A DNA stretch of 17,999 nucleotides. Source: an uncultured Clostridia bacterium (GTDB taxonomy: Bacteria; Bacillota; Clostridia; UBA1381). Positions 7,410-13,736 of this stretch are shown here, piece after piece. The position numbers and the translations under genes are program-made. The stretch covers positions 1-17,999 of the forward strand of contig CAJUEZ010000038.1 in NCBI GenBank assembly GCA_910585485.1, in the 5' to 3' direction. The notes under the pieces are model-generated. The model saw nothing but the letters and a program-made list of their open reading frames with translations, did not search any database and had not been told where the DNA came from. Numbering within the stretch: position 1 is the stretch's first letter; each line of letters starts with the position of its first letter.

Positions 7410-7411
7410 GC

Positions 7412-7440
7412 TTGTAAAAGAGAAAGGAAAGTGATATACT
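7412..7440 (+). promoter_or_regulatory. Candidate SigA-type promoter for mazG
   Basis: -35 TTGTAA (7412-7417), 17-bp spacer, -10 TATACT (7435-7440), in the 64-bp gap after the flippase gene. A short dyad (ATACT at 7436-7440 and AGTAT at 7448-7452) overlaps the -10. Confidence 0.5.
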
Positions 7441-7473
7441 GTAGTGTAGTATTTACAGAAAGGAAGGGTACGA

Positions 7474-8250
7474 ATGAAAAAATACACTATAGAGGACCTG
7501 AGAGACATACTTGTTACATTGCGCGGAGAAAACGGCTGCCCATGGGATAAAGTTCAGACGCATCAAAGCATAAAGAAGAGCATGATAGAGGAATGTTACG
7601 AGGCTATTGACGCTCTTGACAGCGGAGATGACGGGGCTTTTGCAAATGAACTTGGAGATGTGCTTCTGCAGGTGGTGTTTCACGCGAGAATAGCCGAGGA
7701 AAGAAACGCGTTTAACTTTGACGATGTCGTAAATGAAATATGCACAAAGCTTATTACGCGTCATACCCATGTATTCGGCAAGGATAAGGCGGTCAGCGCG
7801 GACGAGGCATTGGGACAATGGGAAAAGAATAAGAAAAAAGAGAAAAATCTTGATTCCTATACTGCGATGCTTGAAGATGTCCCCAATTATCTTCCGGCGC
7901 TCATGAGGTGCGAGAAGGTGCAGAAAAAAGCGGGAAGCGTAGGATTTGACTGGGATAGCGCCGAGCCTGTTTATGACAAAATTAATGAGGAAATGAAAGA
8001 GGTTAAAAAGGCTGTGGCATCTGCCGATGCTGAAAATATAGAAGAAGAATACGGAGACTTGCTTTTCAGCGTGGTGAATTTGGGACGCCATTTGAACCTA
8101 ACTCCCGAAATATCGCTCACAAAAGCGACTGATAAATTCATAAAACGATTTGAAAAAATGGAAAAAGAGGCTGTAAAAAATAATGAGGATATGGCTGAAA
8201 TGGATATTGAACAGCTTGATTCCTTATGGGAAAAGGCAAAGAAATCGTAA
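7474..8250 (+). CDS. mazG: Nucleoside triphosphate pyrophosphohydrolase MazG
   Basis: This 258-residue house-cleaning enzyme hydrolyses (d)NTPs to the monophosphate and pyrophosphate. It has two tandem MazG folds: the first with GCPWD (21-25), the metal-binding E39-E40-x-x-E43 and E59-L-G-D62; the second with E172-E173-x-x-E176 and E192-Y-G-D195. The length matches E. coli MazG (~263). B. subtilis YabN at this locus carries an extra N-terminal tetrapyrrole-methylase-like domain; here it is absent and the gap to the previous gene is too short to hold it, so this is the short form. Start: ATG behind AAGGAAGG. Some form of MazG is conserved next to the flippase and rqcP-yabP-yabQ cluster in many Firmicutes. 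Confidence 0.94.
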   Translation: MKKYTIEDLRDILVTLRGENGCPWDKVQTHQSIKKSMIEECYEAIDALDSGDDGAFANELGDVLLQVVFHARIAEERNAFNFDDVVNEICTKLITRHTHVFGKDKAVSADEALGQWEKNKKKEKNLDSYTAMLEDVPNYLPALMRCEKVQKKAGSVGFDWDSAEPVYDKINEEMKEVKKAVASADAENIEEEYGDLLFSVVNLGRHLNLTPEISLTKATDKFIKRFEKMEKEAVKNNEDMAEMDIEQLDSLWEKAKKS

Positions 8251-8298
8251 TAAGAGCGCCTTTTTTAGGAAAAATTGGCTTAAAATGGCGCAAAAGTA

Positions 8299-8327
8299 TT
8301 GACAGATTAAAAAAAATGTAATAAAAT
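8299..8327 (+). promoter_or_regulatory. Strong SigA-type promoter for hup
   Basis: -35 TTGACA (8299-8304), 17-bp A/T-rich spacer, -10 TAAAAT (8322-8327). It gives hup a leader of about 65 bases and separates it from mazG. Confidence 0.8.
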
Positions 8328-8337
8328 TATCTTTGAA

Positions 8338-8360
8338 CAGGTCTTTTTATGAAGGATCTG
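8338..8360 (+). other. Hairpin in the hup 5' leader
   Basis: CAGGTCTTTT (8338-8347) can pair with GAAGGATCTG (8351-8360) around a 3-base loop; three of the ten pairs are G-U. An A6T8 tract follows at 8367-8380, then the ribosome binding site TTAGGAGG. The T run is too far from the stem for a normal terminator, so an RNA-stability or translational role is possible. This is a weak prediction. Confidence 0.35.
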
Positions 8361-8401
8361 ACAAGCAAAAAATTTTTTTTGAATGATTAGGAGGAAAAAT
8401 C

Positions 8402-8677
8402 ATGAACAAAACAGAACTTGTAGCAGCAGTTGCTCAGAAGGCGGAATTATCAAAGAAAGATGCTGAAAAGGCAGTTGCAGCAGTAACAGCAGCAATCACA
8501 GATGCGTTGACATCAGGTGATAAGGTACAGCTTGTTGGTTTTGGCACATTTGAAGTAAGAAGCAGAGAAGCAAGAACAGGTAAGAACCCACGTACAGGTG
8601 AAGCTATTCAGATAGCTGCTTCAAAGGTTCCTGCATTCAAGGCAGGCAAGGCTCTTAAGGACGTTGTAAACAAGTAA
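8402..8677 (+). CDS. hup: DNA-binding protein HU
   Basis: This 91-residue histone-like nucleoid protein bends and compacts DNA as a dimer. The N-terminal helical part (MNKTELVAAVAQKAELSK…) is followed by the signature GFGTFEVRSREARTG and KNPRTGE, the beta-arm that enters the minor groove, and a basic C-terminus. Length is typical (90-92). Start: ATG with TTAGGAGG upstream. Codon use differs from the neighbours: Ala is mainly GCA/GCT, whereas adjacent genes favour GCG, as expected for a highly expressed gene. It has its own promoter and terminator inside an otherwise housekeeping/sporulation cluster. HU at this place is not in the B. subtilis order, but to my knowledge it is common in Clostridia. 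Confidence 0.97.
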   Translation: MNKTELVAAVAQKAELSKKDAEKAVAAVTAAITDALTSGDKVQLVGFGTFEVRSREARTGKNPRTGEAIQIAASKVPAFKAGKALKDVVNK

Positions 8678-8695
8678 TTTTTTAGAGCATTTGTT

Positions 8696-8728
8696 AGGGT
8701 GCTGCATTTCTGCAGTACCCTTGTTTTG
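8696..8728 (+). terminator. Intrinsic terminator of hup
   Basis: AGGGTGCTGCA (8696-8706) pairs with TGCAGTACCCT (8711-8721) around a TTTC loop, with one G-U wobble, followed by TGTTTTG. It lies before the real rqcP start, which argues against a start at 8699. Confidence 0.8.
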
Positions 8729-8764
8729 TATCATAATGAGTTTATTATTTATTGGAGAGAAAAA

Positions 8765-9004
8765 ATGAGAATAGATAAATATTTAAAAGTGGCGCGCTTG
8801 ATAAAAAGACGCTCTGTGGCAAATGAAGCGTGTGACCAGGGCAGAATAACAGTCAACGGAAAAGTTGTAAAAGCCTCCTATGACGTAAAGGAAAATGATA
8901 TAATTGAAATAACAATGGGCGAGAGGAAAATAAAGGTTCAGGTTACGGCGATTTTGGAACATGTGCTTAAAAATGACGCGTCATCTCTTTATAAGCCGCT
9001 TTAG
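8765..9004 (+). CDS. rqcP: RqcP (YabO), S4-domain ribosome quality control factor
   Basis: A 79-residue protein consisting almost entirely of one S4 RNA-binding domain (MRIDKYLKVARLIKRRSVA…, then …GRITVNGKVVKASYDV and ENDIIEI). In B. subtilis the homologue YabO, renamed RqcP, binds stalled 50S-peptidyl-tRNA complexes and works with RqcH in adding C-terminal alanine tails. The sequence is close to the ~86-residue B. subtilis length. The start is ATG 8765, behind TTGGAGAG; an in-frame ATG at 8699 would add 22 residues that are encoded by the hup terminator, so it is rejected. Gene order before yabP-yabQ-divIC supports the assignment. The heat-shock S4 protein Hsp15 is the nearest alternative. 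Confidence 0.92.
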   Translation: MRIDKYLKVARLIKRRSVANEACDQGRITVNGKVVKASYDVKENDIIEITMGERKIKVQVTAILEHVLKNDASSLYKPL

Positions 9005-9033
9005 TAATATAAATACAATATTTGGCATATATT
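9004..9033 (+). promoter_or_regulatory. Candidate sporulation SigE-type promoter for yabP-yabQ
   Basis: GTAATATA (9004-9011), a 14-bp spacer and CATATATT (9026-9033) resemble the mother-cell SigE pattern (-35 around ATAT, -10 CATAnnnT). The gap is very A/T-rich, so a chance match is possible. B. subtilis yabP and yabQ are SigE-controlled, which supports it. Confidence 0.35.
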
Positions 9034-9067
9034 AGTTTGAAATATTATATATGCGGAGGCGGGAAAT

Positions 9068-9334
9068 ATGGAGAAAAGCACGGCAATGGAACATGCGCTG
9101 TCGCTCATGAACAGAAAAAACATGTCAATATCGGGAGTTGTGGACGTATCAGAATTTTCGGATACTCAGGTAATTTTGAAAACAAGTATGGGAGGACTGA
9201 GTATAAAAGGCAAATCGCTGTCTATAAGTCAGCTGAATACTCAAACAGGGACTTTGGATGTGAGCGGAGAAATTTGTTCTATACAATATCTTAACAAAGG
9301 CAAAGACGGATTCTTTGCAGGACTATTTAAATGA
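9068..9334 (+). CDS. yabP: Sporulation protein YabP
   Basis: An 88-residue soluble YabP-family protein with the family pattern of a small beta-rich fold (RKNMSISGVVDVSEF, then VILKTSMGGLSIKGKSLSI and LDVSGEI, ending in KGKDGFFAGLFK). YabP proteins occur only in spore formers and are made in the mother cell; their biochemical role is not known to me. The start is ATG behind GCGGAGGCGGG. yabQ follows with a 4-base ATGA overlap, so the two are translationally coupled. Its presence is one of the best signs that this organism forms endospores. Confidence 0.9.
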   Translation: MEKSTAMEHALSLMNRKNMSISGVVDVSEFSDTQVILKTSMGGLSIKGKSLSISQLNTQTGTLDVSGEICSIQYLNKGKDGFFAGLFK

Positions 9335-9765
9335 TGAGCAGAGAAACAGCCGTATTTCTGATAATGATTGTATGCGGAGCGGCTTTGTCTGCGCTGTTTG
9401 ACTTGTTTAGGGCTGCCCGAATGGCGGCGAAACAAGGGACGGTTGCCGTTAATGTGAGCGACACAGTGTTTTGGATTGTCGCCGCTTTTGCGTTAACGGC
9501 ATGCGTATGGAATTTTAACGGCGGGATTTTTCGGTTTTACGAGGTTGTAGGCGTTATTTTAGGCTGCGTTTTCTATTTTTTGCTGCTTAGCAGGTGGATT
9601 TTAAAACTTTTTTTGCTTATAATTAAAAATATTTTGAAATTTGCGGGACTTATTTTAAAAATACTCTTGACACCGTGGCGATTTTTGTATAAAATTTTAG
9701 TAGTGCCTGTTAAACGCGCCATATTATATAAAATACGGAAAGTTCGGGAGAGGCGAAATGAATAG
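9331..9765 (+). CDS. yabQ: Spore cortex biosynthesis protein YabQ
   Basis: A 144-residue membrane protein with hydrophobic segments at about 7-24, 45-63, 69-86 and 90-112, and a basic C-terminal tail (RAILYKIRKVRERRNE). This matches YabQ, an outer-forespore-membrane protein needed for cortex formation in B. subtilis. The start ATG (9331) overlaps the yabP stop; a second ATG follows immediately at 9334 and would shorten it by one residue. The 3' end overlaps divIC by 8 bases. Sequence conservation in YabQ is low, so the call rests on size, topology and neighbours as well as the FDLFRA-type N-terminal segment. Confidence 0.85.
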   Translation: MMSRETAVFLIMIVCGAALSALFDLFRAARMAAKQGTVAVNVSDTVFWIVAAFALTACVWNFNGGIFRFYEVVGVILGCVFYFLLLSRWILKLFLLIIKNILKFAGLILKILLTPWRFLYKILVVPVKRAILYKIRKVRERRNE

Positions 9766-10075
9766 ATATAAAGATAGAACTGTTAATTTTATAATAAACC
9801 ATAAAAGAGGATTAAAAATAGCGCTGCTGATTTTTTTAATCGGGGGAATGATTTTTAAGGGGCTTATGCAAATTCCGCAGATAAACTCCGGAAAAACAAA
9901 AATTGCTCAGATTAATGAGCAGATTGAATATGAAAAGGAACGTCAGAAAGAGGTTTCTGAATTAAAAGGTAAGGTAAACACCGATGAGTACATAGAAAAA
10001 ATAGCAAGCGAAAAGCTTGGACTTGTTAAAAACAACGCTAAGATTTTTGTGGACGTATCGGGAGAACAGCAGTAA
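9758..10075 (+). CDS. divIC: Septum formation initiator DivIC/FtsB
   Basis: A 105-residue bitopic division protein. It has a short basic cytoplasmic N-terminus, one membrane segment (about 19-37), an extracytoplasmic coiled coil (about 43-70, INSGKTKIAQINEQIEYEKE) and the family signature YIEKIASEKLGLV (78-90). DivIC/FtsB forms a complex with FtsL and DivIB/FtsQ at the septum. The start ATG lies within the end of yabQ, preceded by GGGAGAGG, a good binding site. The position before an S1-domain gene is the same as in B. subtilis (divIC-yabR). Confidence 0.92.
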   Translation: MNRYKDRTVNFIINHKRGLKIALLIFLIGGMIFKGLMQIPQINSGKTKIAQINEQIEYEKERQKEVSELKGKVNTDEYIEKIASEKLGLVKNNAKIFVDVSGEQQ

Positions 10076-10104
10076 ACAAGTGAGAGAGGACAAATAGAAC
10101 AGTT

Positions 10105-10551
10105 ATGGTTTCAGTGGGCAGTATAGTAGAGGGTAAGGTAGTAAGCGTGATGCCGTTCGGCGCTTTTGTAGACATAGGAGATAAGCAGTCCGGATTGGTG
10201 CATATATCAGAAATATCATCAAGATATGTAAAAGATATAAACGAATGTGTAAAAAAGGGTGACACAGTAAAAGTAAAGGTTATCAAAATAGATGATTCGG
10301 GGAAAATAAGTCTTTCTATAAAACAGACAGAGGAAAAGAGAGAAAAGATAAGCAAATCATCTGCGGAGGCGAAAGGGCCTGTGCGTCCGGCAGAAATAGA
10401 CTGGAGAGCGTCTTCGTCTGATAGTTTGTCATTTGAGGATAAGCTTTCAAAATTCAAGCAGGACAGCGATGAGAAAATGCAGACGCTCAGACGTAACAAT
10501 GACTCTAAACGTTCAGGCGGTTACAGCAGAAAAAGCAGTCATTCATTTTAA
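10105..10551 (+). CDS. yabR: S1 RNA-binding domain protein YabR
   Basis: A 148-residue protein with a single S1 domain at 1-75 (VGSIVEGKVVSVMPFGAFVD, SGLVHISEIS, KVIKIDDSGKISLSIK) and a charged, probably disordered tail rich in Ser, Lys and Arg (SRKSSHSF end). It belongs to the YabR/general-stress S1 group and probably binds RNA or ribosomes; the exact function is unsettled. Start ATG 10105; the purine-rich GAGAGAGGA is about 15 bases away, rather far, but no other in-frame start exists because a stop lies at 10081. The gene follows divIC after 29 bases and ends at a terminator, closing the cluster. Confidence 0.88.
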   Translation: MVSVGSIVEGKVVSVMPFGAFVDIGDKQSGLVHISEISSRYVKDINECVKKGDTVKVKVIKIDDSGKISLSIKQTEEKREKISKSSAEAKGPVRPAEIDWRASSSDSLSFEDKLSKFKQDSDEKMQTLRRNNDSKRSGGYSRKSSHSF

Positions 10552-10561
10552 TAGAATTTTG

Positions 10562-10591
10562 CAGGGCGGAAAGGTTATTTCCGCCTGTTTT
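10562..10591 (+). terminator. Intrinsic terminator after yabR
   Basis: CAGGGCGGAAA (10562-10572) pairs with TTTCCGCCTG (10578-10587), one bulged G, 5-base loop, then TTTT. Only 20 bases separate it from the next ATG, and I see no promoter in them. Confidence 0.82.
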
Positions 10592-10611
10592 ATGTATTTG
10601 GGAGAAGATAT

Positions 10612-12684
10612 ATGATTTCACTCAGGGAGAACAAAAAAATATTTCCGCTCATAGGCGCAATTATTGTTTTTGTGCTTTCTTTTTCTGTGCTGTATCTCGG
10701 AGATAACACGGGTCTGTCTGATAACGGAGATTTCAGAAGAGTACTATTGGCGAATAATATGGAGTATGAAGATGATACCGACCATTACTATCTTTTTAAA
10801 CAGGATTATAAAATGAAAATAGAAGGCGACACCTTTTTTGAAAAAATAGCCTTTCTGTGCAAGTCAAACGAGAATCAAGAGATATATTCATCGCCGCAGT
10901 TTATTATAATAAAAGCGTCCAAAGTAATGAATTTTATTGCGAACACTATAACGGTTCGTGAAGAATCCAACTATAACATAGCATATCTGGCGTTTATATA
11001 CACGCTTATGCTGTCTTTAGCGGCATGGTGTATATTTTCATTTTTTTCGGACAAGCCGTTAAAACTGAGGATAACGGTGTTTGTATTATTCATTTTTATG
11101 TTTTGTGACGCGGGATATATTCTGTATTTCAATTCACTTTACGGAGAACCTTTGCAATATGTATCACTGATGCTTCTTATAGCAATAGGTCTAATGATAT
11201 ATAAAAAGCCGACGATTCCGAGAGTGGCTTGCTTTTTTGTGGCTTTGTACTTTTTCGCGGGTTCAAAACTCGCGAATGTGCCGTATTCGATTATAGTCTC
11301 GCTTTTGGCAATGTCTTTTGTATTTTTAAGGAGGGACAAAAAATACCGTATAGGAGTAGGTATATCGGTATTGATGGCGGCAGTGTGTATAGCGAATCTT
11401 TACATGAGTATTCCGGATTGGATGCATGATGACACAACATATCAGTCTGTGTTTTTCGGAGCGTTAAAGGAAACAAAAACTCCGGAAAAAGATTTGAAAC
11501 AGCTTGGAATTGATGAGAAATATTTGCCGCTTATAAACACGCACGCGTATATGGACGAGGGCGAGTATCCGATAGATATAACAACTCCTGAGTTTCAGCA
11601 TGATTTTTATGATAAAATAGGGAAATGGGATGTTGCTGTTTTCTACATGAGACACCCTGTGAGATTCGCTCAAAAAGTTGCGTTTTCCATTGAGAACGCG
11701 TCATGTTTAAGACCGCTGAATTCAGGAACATCAAAAACAGTACCGATGAAATATTCAAATCGATATAGTCTTTGGAGTGATTTGCGCATCGCGACAAAGT
11801 TTTTATATAATCCTATTATAGTGTTTATCATGGCGATTATCATAACGGCATATGTTGTCTTCGCCAATGTGTATATGGTTAAAAACCGTAAGGGGCGAGA
11901 TGACAGGCTGTTATATACAATAATGGCTATGTATGTGCTTATAGCGGGACTGTGGATAAATATGTGCTTGCCTATTATAGGTAACGGCGAGGCGGATATT
12001 ATGAAGCATATGTTCCTGTTCGCAAACTGCATGGATGTGCTTTTCGCGGTAATAATAATCGGAATTGTAAATATGCAAAAGCGTAACAAAGTAATATCTA
12101 TTGCGGCTATAGTGGCAGTGGCAGCATTTTTACAAATAGAACCTCCGAAGGAAATTATTGAATTTGGGCAATATAATGGCAAGCCTATAAAATGGGAGGT
12201 TGTAAAAAAATATGATGACGGTACGCGAGAAATTGTAACCAAGCAGTGCGTCGCAAGTAGAATATTTGACGATGAAAACAATATGTGGGAAACAAGCGAC
12301 CTTAGAGAGTGGCTTAATTCAGAATTTATAAGAGAGTTCTCAATGGAGGATTTGGCAAGGATTACCACTCAGCAAAATGAAGTAATGCTTACTTACAACG
12401 ACAGAGAACTGGCTGCAAGCGGTAATCATACGCATTTTTGGAGCGCGACAAGAAATGAGGTCAGTGATATGAGCGATTCGGCGTACAAATACTATGTGGA
12501 TGATATGGTTTATATTCCCACGCTTGATATGATGGAAACTATAGACGTGCATGGCTCGTACTGGATTTTGTGCCCGTACGGTTATAATGAAAAAATGCAG
12601 AGGTATATGAAAAACGATGGTTTTATCCTGCATACAAATGTGGACAATGTATACGGAGTGCGCGCAGCTATGCGTATAAATTGA
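10612..12684 (+). CDS. Polytopic membrane protein (glycosyltransferase-like) with C-terminal DUF6273-like domain
   Basis: A 690-residue membrane protein. Hydrophobic segments lie near 10-30, 122-144, 152-174, 180-197, 203-219, 224-240, 246-263, 401-422, 433-455, 467-487 and 493-508. The first outside loop carries an acidic LSDNGDFRR motif (36-43), and 171-180 reads LYFNSLYGEP. An early Asp-rich loop plus many membrane segments is the layout of GT-C lipid-sugar-dependent glycosyltransferases, and I recall a family annotated WsfD with a similar DNGD motif; this is not verified. After the last membrane segment, residues 514-690 form a soluble domain (IIEFGQYNGKPIKWEVV, TSDLREWLN, FWSATR, YGVRAAMRIN) that strongly recalls the DUF6273 domain of exported Firmicute proteins. 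The ribosome binding site GGGAGAAG precedes ATG 10612. It heads a packed run of genes. Donor, acceptor and role are unknown. Confidence 0.72.
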   Translation: MISLRENKKIFPLIGAIIVFVLSFSVLYLGDNTGLSDNGDFRRVLLANNMEYEDDTDHYYLFKQDYKMKIEGDTFFEKIAFLCKSNENQEIYSSPQFIIIKASKVMNFIANTITVREESNYNIAYLAFIYTLMLSLAAWCIFSFFSDKPLKLRITVFVLFIFMFCDAGYILYFNSLYGEPLQYVSLMLLIAIGLMIYKKPTIPRVACFFVALYFFAGSKLANVPYSIIVSLLAMSFVFLRRDKKYRIGVGISVLMAAVCIANLYMSIPDWMHDDTTYQSVFFGALKETKTPEKDLKQLGIDEKYLPLINTHAYMDEGEYPIDITTPEFQHDFYDKIGKWDVAVFYMRHPVRFAQKVAFSIENASCLRPLNSGTSKTVPMKYSNRYSLWSDLRIATKFLYNPIIVFIMAIIITAYVVFANVYMVKNRKGRDDRLLYTIMAMYVLIAGLWINMCLPIIGNGEADIMKHMFLFANCMDVLFAVIIIGIVNMQKRNKVISIAAIVAVAAFLQIEPPKEIIEFGQYNGKPIKWEVVKKYDDGTREIVTKQCVASRIFDDENNMWETSDLREWLNSEFIREFSMEDLARITTQQNEVMLTYNDRELAASGNHTHFWSATRNEVSDMSDSAYKYYVDDMVYIPTLDMMETIDVHGSYWILCPYGYNEKMQRYMKNDGFILHTNVDNVYGVRAAMRIN

Positions 12685-12700
12685 ACTAAGGAAGATGGAA

Positions 12701-13720
12701 ATGGATACAAAAATATTTAAAACAAGTGAACAAGAAATAGGGGAAGCCGGAAAAATCATAAGAAAAGGCGGCCTTGCCGCGTTTCCCACAGAGACAGTGT
12801 ACGGTTTGGGAGCATCAGCCTTCTCGTCAGACGCGGCGAAAAAGATTTACGAGGCAAAGGGCAGACCTTCCGATAATCCGCTTATTGTGCATGTATGCGA
12901 TAAGAATCAGATATGCGATATAGCGGAGGAAATACCTGACGGGGCGAGAGCTGTGATTGATAAATTTATGCCCGGTCCGATAACGATTATTTTAAAGAAA
13001 AAACAAATCATTCCCGATACGGTAACAGGCGGACTTGAAACTGTCGCTATACGTTTCCCAAAGAACGAGACTGCCGTAAGACTTATAAAAGCGGCAGGAG
13101 TACCGATTGCAGCGCCAAGCGCAAATTTGTCGGGGAAACCAAGCCCAACCAAGGCAAAGCATGTAATAAAAGATATGATGGGAAGAATAGACGCGATAAT
13201 AGACGGTGGAAATTGCGAGGTTGGAGTGGAGTCTACAATAGTGGATTTTTCGGGTGAAAAACCTGTGATACTTCGCCCCGGAGGAGTAACGTATAACGAT
13301 TTAAAAGAACATGGCATCGATGTGGAGATTGACAAAAATATTTTGCAGTCAGTTTCTGCCAATGAAGCACCGAAGTGTCCGGGAATGAAGTATAAGCATT
13401 ACGCTCCCGAAGCGGAGGTTACTGTTGTTGAAGGCGAAGAAAGCGCTGTGCGTGAAAAGATAAAGGAATTGCTTGATGGGGTACATGGAAAGACGGCGGG
13501 AGTTCTTACGATGTGCAGTGCTGATTATGATAATGCCGTAATACTTTCCGCGGGAAGCACGAATAAGGAATATGCTAAAAATCTTTTTTCCGCTTTGAGG
13601 GAATTTGATGAACTCGGTGTGGAAATTGTATTTGCCGAGTTTTGCGAAAAAGACGGATATGCTCTTGCAGTGAAAAATCGTTTGTATAAAGCGGCAGCTC
13701 AGAGAGTGATCCATGTATAG
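12701..13720 (+). CDS. tsaC: L-threonylcarbamoyladenylate synthase (Sua5/YwlC type)
   Basis: This 339-residue cytosolic enzyme makes threonylcarbamoyl-AMP from threonine, bicarbonate and ATP, the first step of tRNA t6A37 formation. It has the YrdC/TsaC domain (about 1-205) with PTETVYGLGASA, KGRPSDNPLIVH (K53, R55), APSANLSGKPSPT and VESTIVDFSG. After the linker motif CPGMKYKHYAPEAEV it has a Sua5 C-terminal domain (about 235-339), so it is the long Sua5 form. I prefer ATG 12701 because AAGGA at 12688-12692 is then 8 bases away; the in-frame ATG 12695 would sit almost on it. A YwlE-type phosphatase follows, as ywlC and ywlE lie close together in B. subtilis; rimI and tsaD come next. Confidence 0.94.
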   Translation: MDTKIFKTSEQEIGEAGKIIRKGGLAAFPTETVYGLGASAFSSDAAKKIYEAKGRPSDNPLIVHVCDKNQICDIAEEIPDGARAVIDKFMPGPITIILKKKQIIPDTVTGGLETVAIRFPKNETAVRLIKAAGVPIAAPSANLSGKPSPTKAKHVIKDMMGRIDAIIDGGNCEVGVESTIVDFSGEKPVILRPGGVTYNDLKEHGIDVEIDKNILQSVSANEAPKCPGMKYKHYAPEAEVTVVEGEESAVREKIKELLDGVHGKTAGVLTMCSADYDNAVILSAGSTNKEYAKNLFSALREFDELGVEIVFAEFCEKDGYALAVKNRLYKAAAQRVIHV

Positions 13721-13736
13721 AAAGGAAGAGAAAAGA

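Noticed and set aside
7453..8091. 212-codon open frame on the minus strand opposite mazG
   Set aside because: It lies fully antisense to a clear mazG gene, has a Phe/His/Ser-rich composition with no recognisable domain, and no ribosome binding site was seen.
8231..8266. Possible terminator at the end of mazG (AAAAGGC paired with GCCTTTT)
   Set aside because: Only 7 bp with three G-C pairs and a 20-base loop; too weak to list, although a T6 run follows.
8256..8290. GCGCC / GGCGC inverted repeat upstream of the hup promoter
   Set aside because: Five base pairs with a 25-base loop is expected by chance; no further symmetry.
8699..8764. N-terminal extension of rqcP from ATG 8699
   Set aside because: It would be translated from the hup terminator hairpin, has no ribosome binding site, and the added residues are not part of the S4 domain.
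11670..12368. 232-codon minus-strand open frame inside the large membrane-protein gene
   Set aside because: Antisense to a well-supported reading frame; its Ile/Ser/Thr richness is what the complement of A/T-rich membrane codons gives.
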